Assembly (NCBI RefSeq): GCF_001676385.1
Contig: NZ_LYVJ01000002.1
Location: 310,001 to 374,000 of the forward strand
Direction of reading: 5' to 3'
Length of the DNA: 64,000 nucleotides
Source of the DNA: Stenotrophomonas maltophilia
Lineage (GTDB): Bacteria > Pseudomonadota > Gammaproteobacteria > Xanthomonadales > Xanthomonadaceae
The stretch's first letter is position 1; every line of letters starts with the position of its first letter. Below, one piece after another: positions 33,428 through 42,599 of this stretch. Made by a program: the position numbers and the translations under genes. The notes below the pieces were generated by a model. The model made no database searches. It was not told where the DNA came from and was given only the letters and a program-made list of their open reading frames with translations.

Positions 33428-34018
33428 ATGAACCTTGTCGATCGATTTCTGTCTGGCCTGATCCCGCGGCTGCCTGCCGACGACGCCCCGCAGTGGGCCC
33501 ATGTGCAGGGCGCCAGCGCCGGGGACCTGCAACGCCTGCGCGCGCAGTGGCCGCAGGTGCCGGACAGCCTGGTGGAACTGCTGTCGCGCGTGGATGGCAC
33601 CCACTACCGGGAGTACCCCGGCGGCAAGGTCTGCGTGCTGATGCTCGGCTCGGACGTGGAGGACGGCGGCTACCCGTACTACCTGCGCTCGGTCGCGCAG
33701 ATCTTCGAGGACCAGCAGCAGTGGGATGACAGCATCCGCTCGATCTACGAAGAATGGCTGGATGACGAGCCGGAGATCCTGGGCCAAGGCATCGACGCCG
33801 ATCTGCCGATGAGCCGCCGGTTGTGCTTCTCGCACTGCATGAACAACGGCGGCACCTCGATGCTGTACCTGGATTTCAACCCGGCGCCGGGCGGCACCGT
33901 CGGCCAGGTGGTGCGCTACCTGCACGATCCGGACAGCTATGCGGTGATCGCGGCCAGCTTCGATGCCTACCTGCAGCAGCTGATCGAGGGCGATTACGCG
34001 TTCATCAACGAGGAATAG
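33428..34018 (+). CDS. SMI1/KNR4 family protein
   Basis: The 196-residue soluble protein has the SMI1/KNR4 start (LRAQWPQVPDSLVELLSRVDG, positions 33536-33598). The rest is a mixed alpha/beta stretch with LCFSHCMNNGGTSMLYLDF, where N and G are typical of the fold, and a C-terminal helix of the type SFDAYLQQLIEGDY. In bacteria such proteins are often immunity proteins of contact-dependent toxins, but no toxin gene is beside this one. The gene is divergent from the dienelactone hydrolase. Its start lies 8 bp after a repeat copy, and no Shine-Dalgarno is visible. Confidence 0.75.
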   Translation: MNLVDRFLSGLIPRLPADDAPQWAHVQGASAGDLQRLRAQWPQVPDSLVELLSRVDGTHYREYPGGKVCVLMLGSDVEDGGYPYYLRSVAQIFEDQQQWDDSIRSIYEEWLDDEPEILGQGIDADLPMSRRLCFSHCMNNGGTSMLYLDFNPAPGGTVGQVVRYLHDPDSYAVIAASFDAYLQQLIEGDYAFINEE

Positions 34019-34041
34019 TAGATCCTTGCCATGCGTGGATG
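34018..34041. repeat. GTAGATCC...GGATG type short repeat
   Basis: GTAGATCCTTGCCATGCGTGGATG is broken here as GTAGATCC, TTGCCATGC and GTGGATG; a better-kept copy is at 34645-34667. It begins at the last base of the SMI1/KNR4 stop codon TAG. Confidence 0.5.
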
Positions 34042-34075
34042 AATTTCCCGGCGGGTTGCCGGCCAGCGGCCGGCA

Positions 34076-34609
34076 CTACCCGCGTTCGACCCAATGCAAC
34101 GTGCCCCGCTCCAACGCCAGCAGATCTGCAGCGGCCAACTGCGCCCATGACCAGCGACACTCCGGTGGCTTCGGCTGCCGGGCGCCCACAGCCCCATCAT
34201 AATCACGCACCAGTAGGCCGACGCGCGCTGCGCCAGCCTGCAACAGCGCGTCGATACGCTGCAGCCACTGGCCGGCGTCGACCAAGGCTTCGTCCCGGCG
34301 CACCTGCTGATCCTGCTCATGCCGCGCCAACTGCTCGGCCTGTGCACGGGCAATCTTCGCCTCGCTCCAGCCCTTCTTCCGCCAGCGTTCCGCATCGCCC
34401 TTCCACTCCGGCATGGCTCGCATCGAGCCCAGCGCAGTACCGCAGTCGCAGTGCGCGGCACTGAGCCACGGCAGCCAGTCGGACCCGACCGCCTGCTGCA
34501 GGCTGGGCGACGCCTGCGCGGACAGACGCCGGCCGCTGCGGGCGAAGATCGCGGCCGCTGTAGCGTGCTCCAGTGTGCTGGGCAGGAATACGGTGATGAA
34601 GGTGCACAT
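34076..34609 (-). CDS. Hypothetical cytosolic protein with a coiled-coil-like centre
   Basis: The 177-residue protein starts MCTFITVFLPSTLEHATAAA and includes AHCDCGTALGSM near residue 53. It then has a charged helical segment, about residues 75-115, full of Ala, Arg, Glu and Gln (WSEAKIARAQAEQLARHEQD), and ends in a Trp-containing segment. No family is recognised. The paired cysteines and histidine (H-x-D-C-x... in AHCDCG) could bind metal, but this is speculation. Neighbouring repeats on both sides suggest a monocistronic unit. Codon bias matches real genes here. Confidence 0.65.
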   Translation of the reverse strand: MCTFITVFLPSTLEHATAAAIFARSGRRLSAQASPSLQQAVGSDWLPWLSAAHCDCGTALGSMRAMPEWKGDAERWRKKGWSEAKIARAQAEQLARHEQDQQVRRDEALVDAGQWLQRIDALLQAGAARVGLLVRDYDGAVGARQPKPPECRWSWAQLAAADLLALERGTLHWVERG

Positions 34610-34644
34610 CGGGCTTCTCGAATCCGTCCGGGAATGTGCCCATG

Positions 34645-34706
34645 GTAGATCCACGCCACGCGTGGATGGGGTCGGAGCCCATTCCTGCGGAAAAGGGATC
34701 CGACCC
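34645..34706. repeat. Two adjacent REP-like hairpins before murD2's end
   Basis: GTAGATCCACGCCACGCGTGGATG at 34645-34667 is a GTAG-type hairpin (arms ATCCACGC and GCGTGGAT). Directly after it, 34668-34706 starts GGGGTCGGAGCCC and ends GGGATCCGACCCC, the class also found around the RAYT gene at 51-52 kb. Confidence 0.7.
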
Positions 34707-34718
34707 CGAACCGGCGGT

Positions 34719-36128
34719 TCAGGCGATCCCCAGCCCCGGGATCGCGCTGATGCTGTCCGGGTCGAAACCGGCCAGCTGGGCGAAGTGACGGCCACGCGCC
34801 ACGTAGTCACGGTAGGCACCGAAACTCGGCGCGCCCGGCGACAGCAGCACCACGCCGCCCTGCCCGTCCAGCGCGGCGCGCGCCAAGGCCATCGCCTCCG
34901 GCAGATCGCCGGCGGCATGCAAGCCGAAGCGACCGGCGTCGGCCAGCGGCTGCAGCATCGCGTGGATGCGCGGGCCGTTGCTGCCCATGGTCACGATCTC
35001 CACCGGCGGCAGGTCATGCGCCATGTGCTGCACGAAATCGGTCCAGTCCAGGCCACGATCGTGGCCGCCTACCAGCAGTGCGATGCGCTGGCCGGCGAAG
35101 CACTCCAGCGCCGCCAGGCTGGCATGTGGCGTGGTGCTGATCGAATCGTTGACGTAGGTCAGCCCATCGGCCACACCGATCCGCTGCAGGCGGTTCGGCA
35201 ACGGACGGAAATCCTGCACCGCAGGCGCCAGAGCCGCCGCATCCAGGCCCAGCGCTTCCAGCGCGGCCAGCACTGCGCACAGGTTGCCGCGGTTGTGCCG
35301 CCCCGGCAGCGGCGTGTTGCGGGTATCGAACACGGCCCGCTCGCCACGATGCACGATGTCGCCGCGCATGTGCCAACCCTGCGGTTGGTTGAACCAGACT
35401 ACCTCGCTGTGCGGCAGCTGCAGTGCGGCCAGGTGCGGATCAGCCGCGTTGAGCACCGCGATGCGTGGCGCGGCTTCGGTTACCAGGCGCAACTTGTCTT
35501 CGATGTAGCGCTGTTCGCTGCCGTGCCAGTCCAGATGCTCGGGAAACAGGTTCAGCACCACCGCCACCTGCGGATGGGCGCCACTGCGCGCCACTTCACC
35601 GGTCTGGTAGCTGGACAGTTCCACCGCCCAGTATTCCGGCGCGGGCCGAGGATCCAGCACTTCCAGAAGCGGCAGGCCGATGTTGCCGACCAGGCCGGTG
35701 CGATGGCCGGCTGCACGCAACAGGTGTGCGACCAGCGCAGTGGTGGTGCTCTTGCCCTTGGTACCGGTCACGCAGACGGTGTCGTGCACGATGCCGTCGT
35801 CAGCCGCATGCTCGGCGAACCAGAGTGCAGTACCGCCGATGAAGGCCGTGCCCCGTTCCGCCGCCGCCAGCGCCATCGGCTGGTACGGGCTGATGCCGGG
35901 CGACTTGATCACGATCTCGAACGCGGCCAGCGCCTCTGCCGACGGCTCGCCGCGCACATCCAGCCCCCCGTGGGTTTCCGCGCGTGCGGCCTCGGCTTCG
36001 GTTGCCGGGCAGAACAGGCTCAGCGGCAGCGTCGGCAGGCGTTCACGCAGCACGGCAAATGCCGCACGGCCTTCACGCCCCCAGCCCCACAGCGCAACGC
36101 GCTTTCCCTCAAGCGCTGAAATCTTCAC
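34719..36128 (-). CDS. murD2: UDP-N-acetylmuramoyl-L-alanine--L-glutamate ligase
   Basis: The 469-residue Mur ligase has the ATP loop [19 protein letters not shown] (about residues 116-134), the Mur signature [10 protein letters not shown] and the C-terminal domain with [12 protein letters not shown]. Xanthomonadaceae use MurD2 to add L-Glu to UDP-MurNAc-L-Ala, after which MurL epimerises the glutamate. The pairing with murL here supports MurD2 rather than ordinary MurD. The start is GTG 36128, which sits 20 bp inside the 3' end of murL, so translation is coupled. The open frame reaches 36485 but only as an overlap in murL. Confidence 0.92.
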   Translation of the reverse strand: MKISALEGKRVALWGWGREGRAAFAVLRERLPTLPLSLFCPATEAEAARAETHGGLDVRGEPSAEALAAFEIVIKSPGISPYQPMALAAAERGTAFIGGTALWFAEHAADDGIVHDTVCVTGTKGKSTTTALVAHLLRAAGHRTGLVGNIGLPLLEVLDPRPAPEYWAVELSSYQTGEVARSGAHPQVAVVLNLFPEHLDWHGSEQRYIEDKLRLVTEAAPRIAVLNAADPHLAALQLPHSEVVWFNQPQGWHMRGDIVHRGERAVFDTRNTPLPGRHNRGNLCAVLAALEALGLDAAALAPAVQDFRPLPNRLQRIGVADGLTYVNDSISTTPHASLAALECFAGQRIALLVGGHDRGLDWTDFVQHMAHDLPPVEIVTMGSNGPRIHAMLQPLADAGRFGLHAAGDLPEAMALARAALDGQGGVVLLSPGAPSFGAYRDYVARGRHFAQLAGFDPDSISAIPGLGIA

Positions 36129-37461
36129 GCACCCGTTCCCACAGCGCCGCCGGAATGCGGTGCTCGCCCTGCAGCTGCAGCAGGGGCGCCAGATCCAGTT
36201 CGGTGGCGTCCAGCTGCGGCTGGATTTCATTGCAGAAGCGCTTCGCCAGCACGTCTTCCTTCCACTCCGGGCGCTGCGCCAGGGTCGCCATCGCCGCTCG
36301 CGACTCGCGGCCTTCGCCGACGCACTCGAACGGCTTGTGGTCCTGGAATTCCAGCAACGCGTCGAAGCCACCGGCCTGTTCAATGTCGTCCAGCAGGTTG
36401 CGACCGAAGATGCGCACCAAGCGCGTCTTCGGCATGAACGGTGCCAGCGCCAGGAACACGAAATGGCACTTCGGGCACACGCCACACCAGCGGTTCACCG
36501 GACGCTCGCCGAGGATGTGGAAGTTGCGGTTGCAGCTGGAGAAATGCGCGTCGTAGAAGTCGGTCTTGGCGAACTGCCGGGCCACGGCCAGCTCGGACAA
36601 CGGCCGCAGCAGCGAGTAGTACTGCAGATCCGCCGCCACGCGCTCCTGCACGTGGTTGCCGAACGCCTGCTCGAATGCCCAGCCCTTGGACCACTGGTGA
36701 TTCACTTCACCAGTTCCCGGAATCTGGCTGCCGTAGCTGGCCGATCGCTCGTTGGAGAACACCACCTGGTCCACGCCCTGCAGCAACGCGGCCAGCACCA
36801 TGATCGCCGAGTTGACCGCAGTGACCGGGATATGGCCATTCCAGGCGCCCTGGCGATTGAGCTCGAACAGCTCCGGCGCCAGTGCGCGGCCCAGGTTCAG
36901 CGTGGGCAGGCCGGTGCGTTCGGCACAGGCGCGGATCAGCTGCGAGCCGCCGATCCAGGTCACCGTTTCATCGACCCCGGCGCGGCGCAGCGCTTCAATG
37001 CTGACCAGTGAATCCTTGCCGCCACCAATGGCCACCAGCGCATGCGGCTTCAGGCCCAGCACCGGTGCCTGCACGGCCTCGCCCTGCACCGGCAGGCGGA
37101 AGCGCCCGCGCAGGTTCAGGCCATTGCGATAGGCAAACTCACCCAGGCCATTGAGGTAGATCGCCTCCACCAGCGCTGCGGTACCGGCATCGATGGCATA
37201 GCTGTCGATGCTGACCGTTGCCGGCACGCCAGCCTTGTAGTAGCTGACACCCGCGATCAGGTGCAGCAACTGCAGCGCACGCTGCACGGCGGCCGCGCGC
37301 GCGTCGTCCAGCACGAACGGCGCCCCCGGCACGGAGACGGTTTCCACCATCTCCGGGCCGTCATCGAAGGCGTAGACCAGCCGGGCCACACCGGTGTCCG
37401 CGGCGAATTCGCAACGGACGAAGCGGAAGCAGGAAACCTGGTGTTTGTCGAAAGCAGTCAT
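36109..37461 (-). CDS. murL: UDP-N-acetyl-alpha-D-muramoyl-L-alanyl-L-glutamate epimerase
   Basis: The 450-residue enzyme inverts the terminal L-Glu of the UDP-MurNAc dipeptide so that peptidoglycan synthesis can proceed without a classical glutamate racemase. It has the ATP-pyrophosphatase-like loop [16 protein letters not shown] (about residue 150) and a conserved cysteine cluster, [15 protein letters not shown], near residue 315. It starts at ATG 37461, 76 bp after the lysA fusion gene, and overlaps murD2 by 20 bp. Order and overlap match the Xanthomonas pair. Confidence 0.93.
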   Translation of the reverse strand: MTAFDKHQVSCFRFVRCEFAADTGVARLVYAFDDGPEMVETVSVPGAPFVLDDARAAAVQRALQLLHLIAGVSYYKAGVPATVSIDSYAIDAGTAALVEAIYLNGLGEFAYRNGLNLRGRFRLPVQGEAVQAPVLGLKPHALVAIGGGKDSLVSIEALRRAGVDETVTWIGGSQLIRACAERTGLPTLNLGRALAPELFELNRQGAWNGHIPVTAVNSAIMVLAALLQGVDQVVFSNERSASYGSQIPGTGEVNHQWSKGWAFEQAFGNHVQERVAADLQYYSLLRPLSELAVARQFAKTDFYDAHFSSCNRNFHILGERPVNRWCGVCPKCHFVFLALAPFMPKTRLVRIFGRNLLDDIEQAGGFDALLEFQDHKPFECVGEGRESRAAMATLAQRPEWKEDVLAKRFCNEIQPQLDATELDLAPLLQLQGEHRIPAALWERVREDFSA

Positions 37462-37537
37462 GGTGAATCCGGTCAGGCACGAGCCCACGCGCTGGCGCGG
37501 GCCGTGTCGGTGGGCGGGTGCAGGTGGCAGGAGGCCA

Positions 37538-40132
37538 TCATTCGATCACGTCCTCGCGCGGCAGCGCCCGCTGGTTGTAGGTGTTTGCCATCACATAGCC
37601 ATAGGCGCCAGCGTCGGCGATCAGCATCACGTCGTCCGGTGCGGTCGACACCGGCAACCTGCGGCGCCTGCCGAGCACATCGCTGGACTCGCAGATCGGG
37701 CCGACCACATCGAACGCGGCCTCGGCATAGCCCCCCTGGCGGCTGAGGTTTTCGATGTCGTGCCAGGCGTCGTACAGCGCCGGGCGCATCAGCGCGTTCA
37801 TGCCGGCATCCAGGCCGACGCGGCGCACGCCATCCTTCTCCACCACCTGGGTGGCGTGGGCCAGCAACACCCCGGACTCGGCCACCAGGTACCGACCCGG
37901 CTCGATGGCCAGGCGGAACGCCGGGTGCAACGCCTTCACTTCGGCCAGGCCGGCGGCCCAGGCTTCGAGGTCGAAGGGCTCGTCTTCGTCGCTGTATGGA
38001 ATCGGCAGGCCGCCACCGATGTCGATGGTCTGCACGCTGCCAATGCGGCGGGCGAAACCGGCCAGCTCATCGCACATCAGGCGCCAGTGCTGGGACGTCT
38101 CCACGCCGCTGCCCAGATGGGCATGCAGCCCAACCACACGGCTGCCCAGATCGGTGGCCGCGCGCACGAATTCGTCGACGCGGGCGATCGGCAGGCCGAA
38201 CTTGGAATCCTTGCCACCGGTACGGACCTTGGCATGGTGGCCCTCGCCACGGCCCAGGTCCACGCGCAACCACAGCTCGCGGTTGCGGAACAGGTCCGGC
38301 CAGCGTTGCAGTGCTTCGACGTTGTCGACGGTGACGGTTACGCCGAGCGCGAACGCCGCCTCGTACTCGCTGCGCGGGCAGAAGCTGGGGGTGAACAGCA
38401 CGCGCTTGGGCGACAGCTCCGGCAGGTGCTGGAACACATGCTTCAGTTCGCCGTGCGACACGCATTCCAGGCCAAAGCCCTCGGCCTCCAGCAACTGCAG
38501 GATGGCCGGGTGGCTGTTGGCCTTGATCGCGTAGTAGCGCTGGTCGATCGGCTTGATTGCGGCCAGCGCGCGGGCGCGGGCGCGTACCGTCGGCAGGTGG
38601 TACACGTAGCGCGGCGTTCCGGCGTCGGCCAGCTGCAGCAGGTGCGCACGCTGGCCCCACCACCAGGGCGTGCCACGCGGGCGCACGGTGCCAGCAATCT
38701 CGCGCCAGCGCGGCCCGAACACTTCGGTCTCTTCCACCGGCATCGCGCCGCTGTCGATCAGTTCGGCGTGCAGGATCGGCAACAGGCCATCGGCATCGGC
38801 CTCGTCGATGACGAACGTCAGGTTCAGGTCGTTGGACGACTGCGAGATCATGTGCACGCGCTCGCGGCCGAAGGTAGCCCACACATCCGAGAGCTTGTGC
38901 AGCAGCGAACGCATGCCACGGCCGACCAGGGTGATCGCCGCGCACGGCACGATCACCTTGACCTTGCAGATCTGCGACAGGTCCGCCGACAGGGCGGCCA
39001 GCACATCGGTGTTGACCAGGTTCTCGGACGGGTCCAGCGACACGGTAACGTTGGTTTCGGCCGAACCGATCAGGTCGACCGACAGGCCATGCTTCTTGAA
39101 CAGGCCGAACACATCGGCCAGGAAGCCGACCTGCTGCCACATGCCGATACCTTCCATGGATACCAGCACGATGCCGTTGCGGCGGCTGATCGCCTTTACG
39201 CCCGGCACCGGCGCGGCGCTGCCGTCGATGCTGGTGCCCGGCAGTTCCGGGCGCTCGGTATCGAGGATGGCCATCGGCACGCCGGCATCGCGGCACGGCT
39301 TGATCGAACGCGGATGCAGCACCTTGGCGCCGGTGGTGGCGATTTCCTGCGCTTCGTAATAGTCCAGGCGGGTCAGCAGGCGTGCGTCCGGTACGTCCTT
39401 CGGGTTGGCACTGAACATGCCCGGCACATCGGTCCAGATCTCCACGCGGCTGGCACCAAGCAGCGCGCCGAAGTACGCGGCCGAAGTATCCGAGCCGCCG
39501 CGGCCGAGGATGGCGGTGCCGCCGTCGGCATGCCGCGAGATGAAGCCCTGGGTGATCAGCAGGCGCGTCGGCTGTGCGCGGAAGCGCTCCAGCCACCCGG
39601 CATCCGCACGCCACTGGCAGTTCACCGACAGGCGTTGCGACCAGTCGCTCTGGTTCGGCTGCGGCGGCAGCGCGGCCAGCCAGTGGCGCGCGTCCATCCA
39701 GCCCATGTCCAGGCCCGAGGCGCGCAGGTAGGCCGCGCCCAGGGTCGAGGACAGCAGCTCGCCCTGGCCCAGCACTTCGGCCTGCCAGTCGAGCGGACGC
39801 GTGGCCGCACGCGCATCGTCGAGCAGGCCCTGCAATGCCGCCAGGCGCTCGGCCAGCACCTCGCGGCCCAGGCCCAGCTCGGCCAGGAAGCCCTCATGGC
39901 GTTCCACCAATGCGGCCACGCGATCACGACTGTCCGCCGCGCCATCGGCGATCGCGGTCAGTTCGTTGGTGACCCCGGACAGCGCCGAAACCACCACCAG
40001 CACCCGGGAACCCGTTTCTTCCGCGCGTTTTTTCGCCAGCTTCCCGATCGTGTCCCAGCGGTGACGACGCGACACCGAAGTGCCGCCGAACTTCAGTACG
40101 ATCCAACGATCGACAAGGGGGGAAGCTGACAT
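37538..40132 (-). CDS. lysA: Bifunctional aspartate kinase/diaminopimelate decarboxylase
   Basis: The 864-residue fusion carries the first and last steps of lysine synthesis. Residues 1 to about 460 are aspartokinase, with KFGGTSV at 14-20, the catalytic segment GRGGSDTSAA (210-219) and paired ACT domains from about 320. Residues 480-864 are a PLP-fold decarboxylase, with the PLP Lys537 in YYAIKANSH, the HAHLGSG and GGGLPIPY motifs, and the partner-subunit active-site Cys in PICESSDVL. The fusion is known in Xanthomonadales. Diaminopimelate also feeds peptidoglycan, which fits the following murL-murD2 genes in the same direction. Confidence 0.93.
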   Translation of the reverse strand: MSASPLVDRWIVLKFGGTSVSRRHRWDTIGKLAKKRAEETGSRVLVVVSALSGVTNELTAIADGAADSRDRVAALVERHEGFLAELGLGREVLAERLAALQGLLDDARAATRPLDWQAEVLGQGELLSSTLGAAYLRASGLDMGWMDARHWLAALPPQPNQSDWSQRLSVNCQWRADAGWLERFRAQPTRLLITQGFISRHADGGTAILGRGGSDTSAAYFGALLGASRVEIWTDVPGMFSANPKDVPDARLLTRLDYYEAQEIATTGAKVLHPRSIKPCRDAGVPMAILDTERPELPGTSIDGSAAPVPGVKAISRRNGIVLVSMEGIGMWQQVGFLADVFGLFKKHGLSVDLIGSAETNVTVSLDPSENLVNTDVLAALSADLSQICKVKVIVPCAAITLVGRGMRSLLHKLSDVWATFGRERVHMISQSSNDLNLTFVIDEADADGLLPILHAELIDSGAMPVEETEVFGPRWREIAGTVRPRGTPWWWGQRAHLLQLADAGTPRYVYHLPTVRARARALAAIKPIDQRYYAIKANSHPAILQLLEAEGFGLECVSHGELKHVFQHLPELSPKRVLFTPSFCPRSEYEAAFALGVTVTVDNVEALQRWPDLFRNRELWLRVDLGRGEGHHAKVRTGGKDSKFGLPIARVDEFVRAATDLGSRVVGLHAHLGSGVETSQHWRLMCDELAGFARRIGSVQTIDIGGGLPIPYSDEDEPFDLEAWAAGLAEVKALHPAFRLAIEPGRYLVAESGVLLAHATQVVEKDGVRRVGLDAGMNALMRPALYDAWHDIENLSRQGGYAEAAFDVVGPICESSDVLGRRRRLPVSTAPDDVMLIADAGAYGYVMANTYNQRALPREDVIE

Positions 40133-40195
40133 GGATTGGCTATGTAGAATGTGGGGAAGCCGCCCTCGGGGGCGGAACCCCCGATTCTAAGCGCA

Positions 40196-41086
40196 ATGCC
40201 CCCGCAGATGGCCGTTCTTCGTTACCTGCAGCTCGATGTCTTCGCCCCCCGCCCCGGCACCGGCAACCCCCTGGGTGTCGTGCTCGAGGCCGACCGGCTC
40301 TCCAGCAGCCAGATGCAGGCCCTGGCCGCTTGGCTGAACCTGTCCGAGACGGTGTTCTTCCTGCGTCCCAGCGCGCCCGGCGCCGATTACCACATCCGCA
40401 TCTTCACCCCGACCTGCGAGCTGGCCTTTGCCGGCCACCCCAGCGTCGGCGCAGCCTGGGCGGCGGTGACCTGCGGCCTGGTCCAACCACGCGACGGTGC
40501 CCTGCTGCAGCAATGCGCGGCGGGGTTGCTGCCGGTACGGGTGAGCGGCCCGGCCGGGGCACTGGAGATCCAACTGGCCAGCCCACCGGCCCGTCGGCTG
40601 GCCACGACAGCCGACGCAGCGCCCACGGCGCTGCTGGCTCTCGCAGCCGAGGGGCACGCGCCCGAACTGTGGGACAACGGCGCACGCTGGTGGCTGCTGC
40701 CGCTGCGCGACGCCGCTGCCGTGCGCAGCCTGGTGCCGGGCATGGAAGCGCTGCGCGACTGGAGCATCGCCACCGATGCGACCGGGCTGGCGGTATTCGC
40801 CGACGACACCGGCCCCGGTCATGACCGGGTCGTACGCGCATTCTGCCCGGCAGATGCACCAGGCGTGCCGGAAGACCCGGTCACCGGCAGCGCCAATGCG
40901 CTGATCGGCGCCTGGCTGCGGCAACGCAATGCGCTGCCCGCCGGCGACCACGGAAACTACATTGCCAGCCAAGGCCGCGAAGTCGGCCGCGATGGCCAGG
41001 TGCAGGTGTCGGTGGATGCGCAGGGCACCGTCTGGATCGGCGGCCAGGTGCAGCCGGTCATTGAGGGGCATATCCGTTGGCCGTAG
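40196..41086 (+). CDS. PhzF family isomerase/epimerase, copy 1
   Basis: The 296-residue protein shows the PhzF pattern: YLQLDVFAPRPGTGNPLGVV near the start, FTPTCELAFAGHPSVGAAWA with the conserved Glu-related loop and GHP, and EDPVTGSANALIGAWL in the second half. The family holds isomerases that act through acid/base chemistry without a cofactor; the substrate is unknown. ATG 40196 is used; ATG 40208 is also possible and neither has a good Shine-Dalgarno. Its stop codon TAG is part of the GTAG that starts a SMAG repeat. It forms a tandem with a second PhzF gene. Confidence 0.85.
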   Translation: MPPQMAVLRYLQLDVFAPRPGTGNPLGVVLEADRLSSSQMQALAAWLNLSETVFFLRPSAPGADYHIRIFTPTCELAFAGHPSVGAAWAAVTCGLVQPRDGALLQQCAAGLLPVRVSGPAGALEIQLASPPARRLATTADAAPTALLALAAEGHAPELWDNGARWWLLPLRDAAAVRSLVPGMEALRDWSIATDATGLAVFADDTGPGHDRVVRAFCPADAPGVPEDPVTGSANALIGAWLRQRNALPAGDHGNYIASQGREVGRDGQVQVSVDAQGTVWIGGQVQPVIEGHIRWP

Positions 41087-41148
41087 AGCCGAGCCCACGC
41101 TCGGCTGCGGCCCACCACACGGCAGCCGAGCATAGGCTCGGCGCTGCA
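41083..41148. repeat. SMAG/REP pair of inverted hairpins
   Basis: The first half is GTAGAGCCGAGCCCACGC plus TCGGCTGC; the second is GCAGCCGAGCATAGGCTCGG followed by CGCTGCA. The GTAG supplies the stop codon of PhzF copy 1. Confidence 0.82.
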
Positions 41149-41194
41149 ACGGCACGTTAAGCTGCGCGCCACCCGATCCTGGAGTTTCGCCCCG

Positions 41195-42073
41195 ATGACC
41201 ACCCGCCGTTTCCTGCAGCTGGATGTGTTCTCCCCGCGCGCTGGCGCCGGCAATCCGCTGGCCGTGGTGCTCGACGCCGAGGGCCTGGACGACGCCAGCA
41301 TGCAGGCCATCGCGCGCTGGACGCGCCTGCCCGAGACCACCTTCGTGTTCCCGCCGCAGGCCGCCGGTGCCAGCTACCGGCTGCGCATGTTCAGCCCGCA
41401 GAAGGAAGTCCCGTTCGCCGGCCATCCCAGCGTCGGGACTGCGCATGCGGTGCTGCGCGCGGGCTTGGCCACGCCGGTCGACGGCGTGCTGATGCAGGAT
41501 GGCCTTGCCGGCAGCCTGCCGCTGCGCGTCAGCGGCGAGGGCGCGCAGCAGCGCATTGCCATCCGTACTCCGCGCGCGCAGCTGGCGGAGACCGCCGACG
41601 CCACCGACCCACGCCTGCGGACGGCATTGGAAGGCTGGCCGCTCGGCAGGTTGCCGCCGGCCCGCATGCGGGGCGGACGCACCTGGTGGGTGGTGCAGGT
41701 GGCCGATGAAGCGGCCTTGCGTGCCCTGCGCCCGGACTGGGATGCGATTGCCGAACTGGCCGAATCCACCGACAGCATGGGCGTATTCGCCTATGCGTTC
41801 AGCGATGGCAGCGAGGGTTTCGATCTGGCCGTGCGCGCCTTCGTCGGCAATGGCCGCCGCTTCGAGGACGCCGCCTCCGGTGCCGCCAACGCCGTGCTGG
41901 CCGCGTGGCTGGACCTGCGCGGCGCGCTGCCCCACGGCCGCGCACCGTTCGAAGTCAGCCAGGGCCGCGAAGTCGGCCATGATGCAAGGCTGACCCTGTG
42001 GGTCGATGAGGACGGGGACGTCTGGTCCGGTGGCCAGGTGCAGACGGTGATTACCGGCACCATTGACTGGTAA
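41195..42073 (+). CDS. PhzF family isomerase/epimerase, copy 2
   Basis: The 292-residue protein is a clear paralogue of the preceding gene, with FLQLDVFSPRAGAGNPLAVV, MFSPQKEVPFAGHPSVGTAH, and EDAASGAANAVLAAWLDL replacing the EDPVTGSAN form. Overall identity over the conserved blocks is high but the central third has drifted. Such enzymes catalyse isomerisations on small metabolites; no substrate is evident. The two genes are separated by about 110 bp holding a SMAG pair, which may isolate their transcripts. It begins at ATG 41195 after CTGGAG. Confidence 0.85.
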   Translation: MTTRRFLQLDVFSPRAGAGNPLAVVLDAEGLDDASMQAIARWTRLPETTFVFPPQAAGASYRLRMFSPQKEVPFAGHPSVGTAHAVLRAGLATPVDGVLMQDGLAGSLPLRVSGEGAQQRIAIRTPRAQLAETADATDPRLRTALEGWPLGRLPPARMRGGRTWWVVQVADEAALRALRPDWDAIAELAESTDSMGVFAYAFSDGSEGFDLAVRAFVGNGRRFEDAASGAANAVLAAWLDLRGALPHGRAPFEVSQGREVGHDARLTLWVDEDGDVWSGGQVQTVITGTIDW

Positions 42074-42077
42074 GGGG

Positions 42078-42155
42078 GTAGAGCCGAGCCCACGCTCGGC
42101 TGCATTCCGGCCAGATCACGGCATCTGCTGAAGCCGAGCGTGGGCTCGGCTCTAC
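42078..42155. repeat. SMAG/REP pair of inverted hairpins
   Basis: It begins GTAGAGCCGAGCCCACGCTC and ends GAGCGTGGGCTCGGCTCTAC; the outer 20 bases are perfect inverted copies. It lies between the convergent PhzF copy 2 and OsmC genes, where it may end both transcripts. Confidence 0.85.
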
Positions 42156-42167
42156 AGAGGCGGCGGC

Positions 42168-42599
42168 TCAGCCCAGCTCGGCTTCCAGGCTGATCGGCAC
42201 CGCGCTGAGCGCCTTGGACACGGGACAGTTCTGCTTGGCGTCATCGGCAATGGCGCGGAACTGCGCCGCGTCGATGCCGGGCACCACCGCCTTCACCTTC
42301 AGCCGGATCTGCGACAGCTGCGGGCCGCCTTCCAGCGACAGGTCGACCTTGGCCTCGGTGTCCAGCGCGGTCGGGGTGAAGCCGGCTTCGCCCAGCTTGG
42401 CCGACAGCGCCATGGTGAAACAGCCGGCATGCGCGGCCGCGATCAGCTCTTCCGGATTCGTGCCCTTCTCGTCGCCGAAGCGGCTGTTGAACCCATAGCG
42501 TGTCTTGTCCAGCAAGCCACTCTGCGGCGTGCTCAACTGCCCCTTGCCCGACTTCAGATCGCCTTCCCAGTGCGCTGTGGCATGTCGCGAGATTCCCAT
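42168..42599 (-). CDS. OsmC family peroxide-resistance protein
   Basis: The 143-residue protein fits OsmC, a thiol-dependent hydroperoxidase. It has NPEELIAAAHAGCFTMALSA (about residues 48-67), with the peroxidatic Cys, and the second conserved Cys in DAKQNCPVSKAL near residue 125. Both expected cysteines are therefore present, and the pattern HWEGDLKSGKG is the usual N-terminus. ATG 42599 has AGGAG at 6 nt. It likely acts in the cytoplasm against organic peroxides. No OhrR-like regulator is beside it. Confidence 0.9.
   Translation of the reverse strand: MGISRHATAHWEGDLKSGKGQLSTPQSGLLDKTRYGFNSRFGDEKGTNPEELIAAAHAGCFTMALSAKLGEAGFTPTALDTEAKVDLSLEGGPQLSQIRLKVKAVVPGIDAAQFRAIADDAKQNCPVSKALSAVPISLEAELG

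Noticed and set aside
37462..37537. A lysine riboswitch or leader near the lysA fusion
   Set aside because: The region before the fusion start (40133-40195) is too short and shows no conserved riboswitch pattern; the 76 bp after it is a plain spacer.
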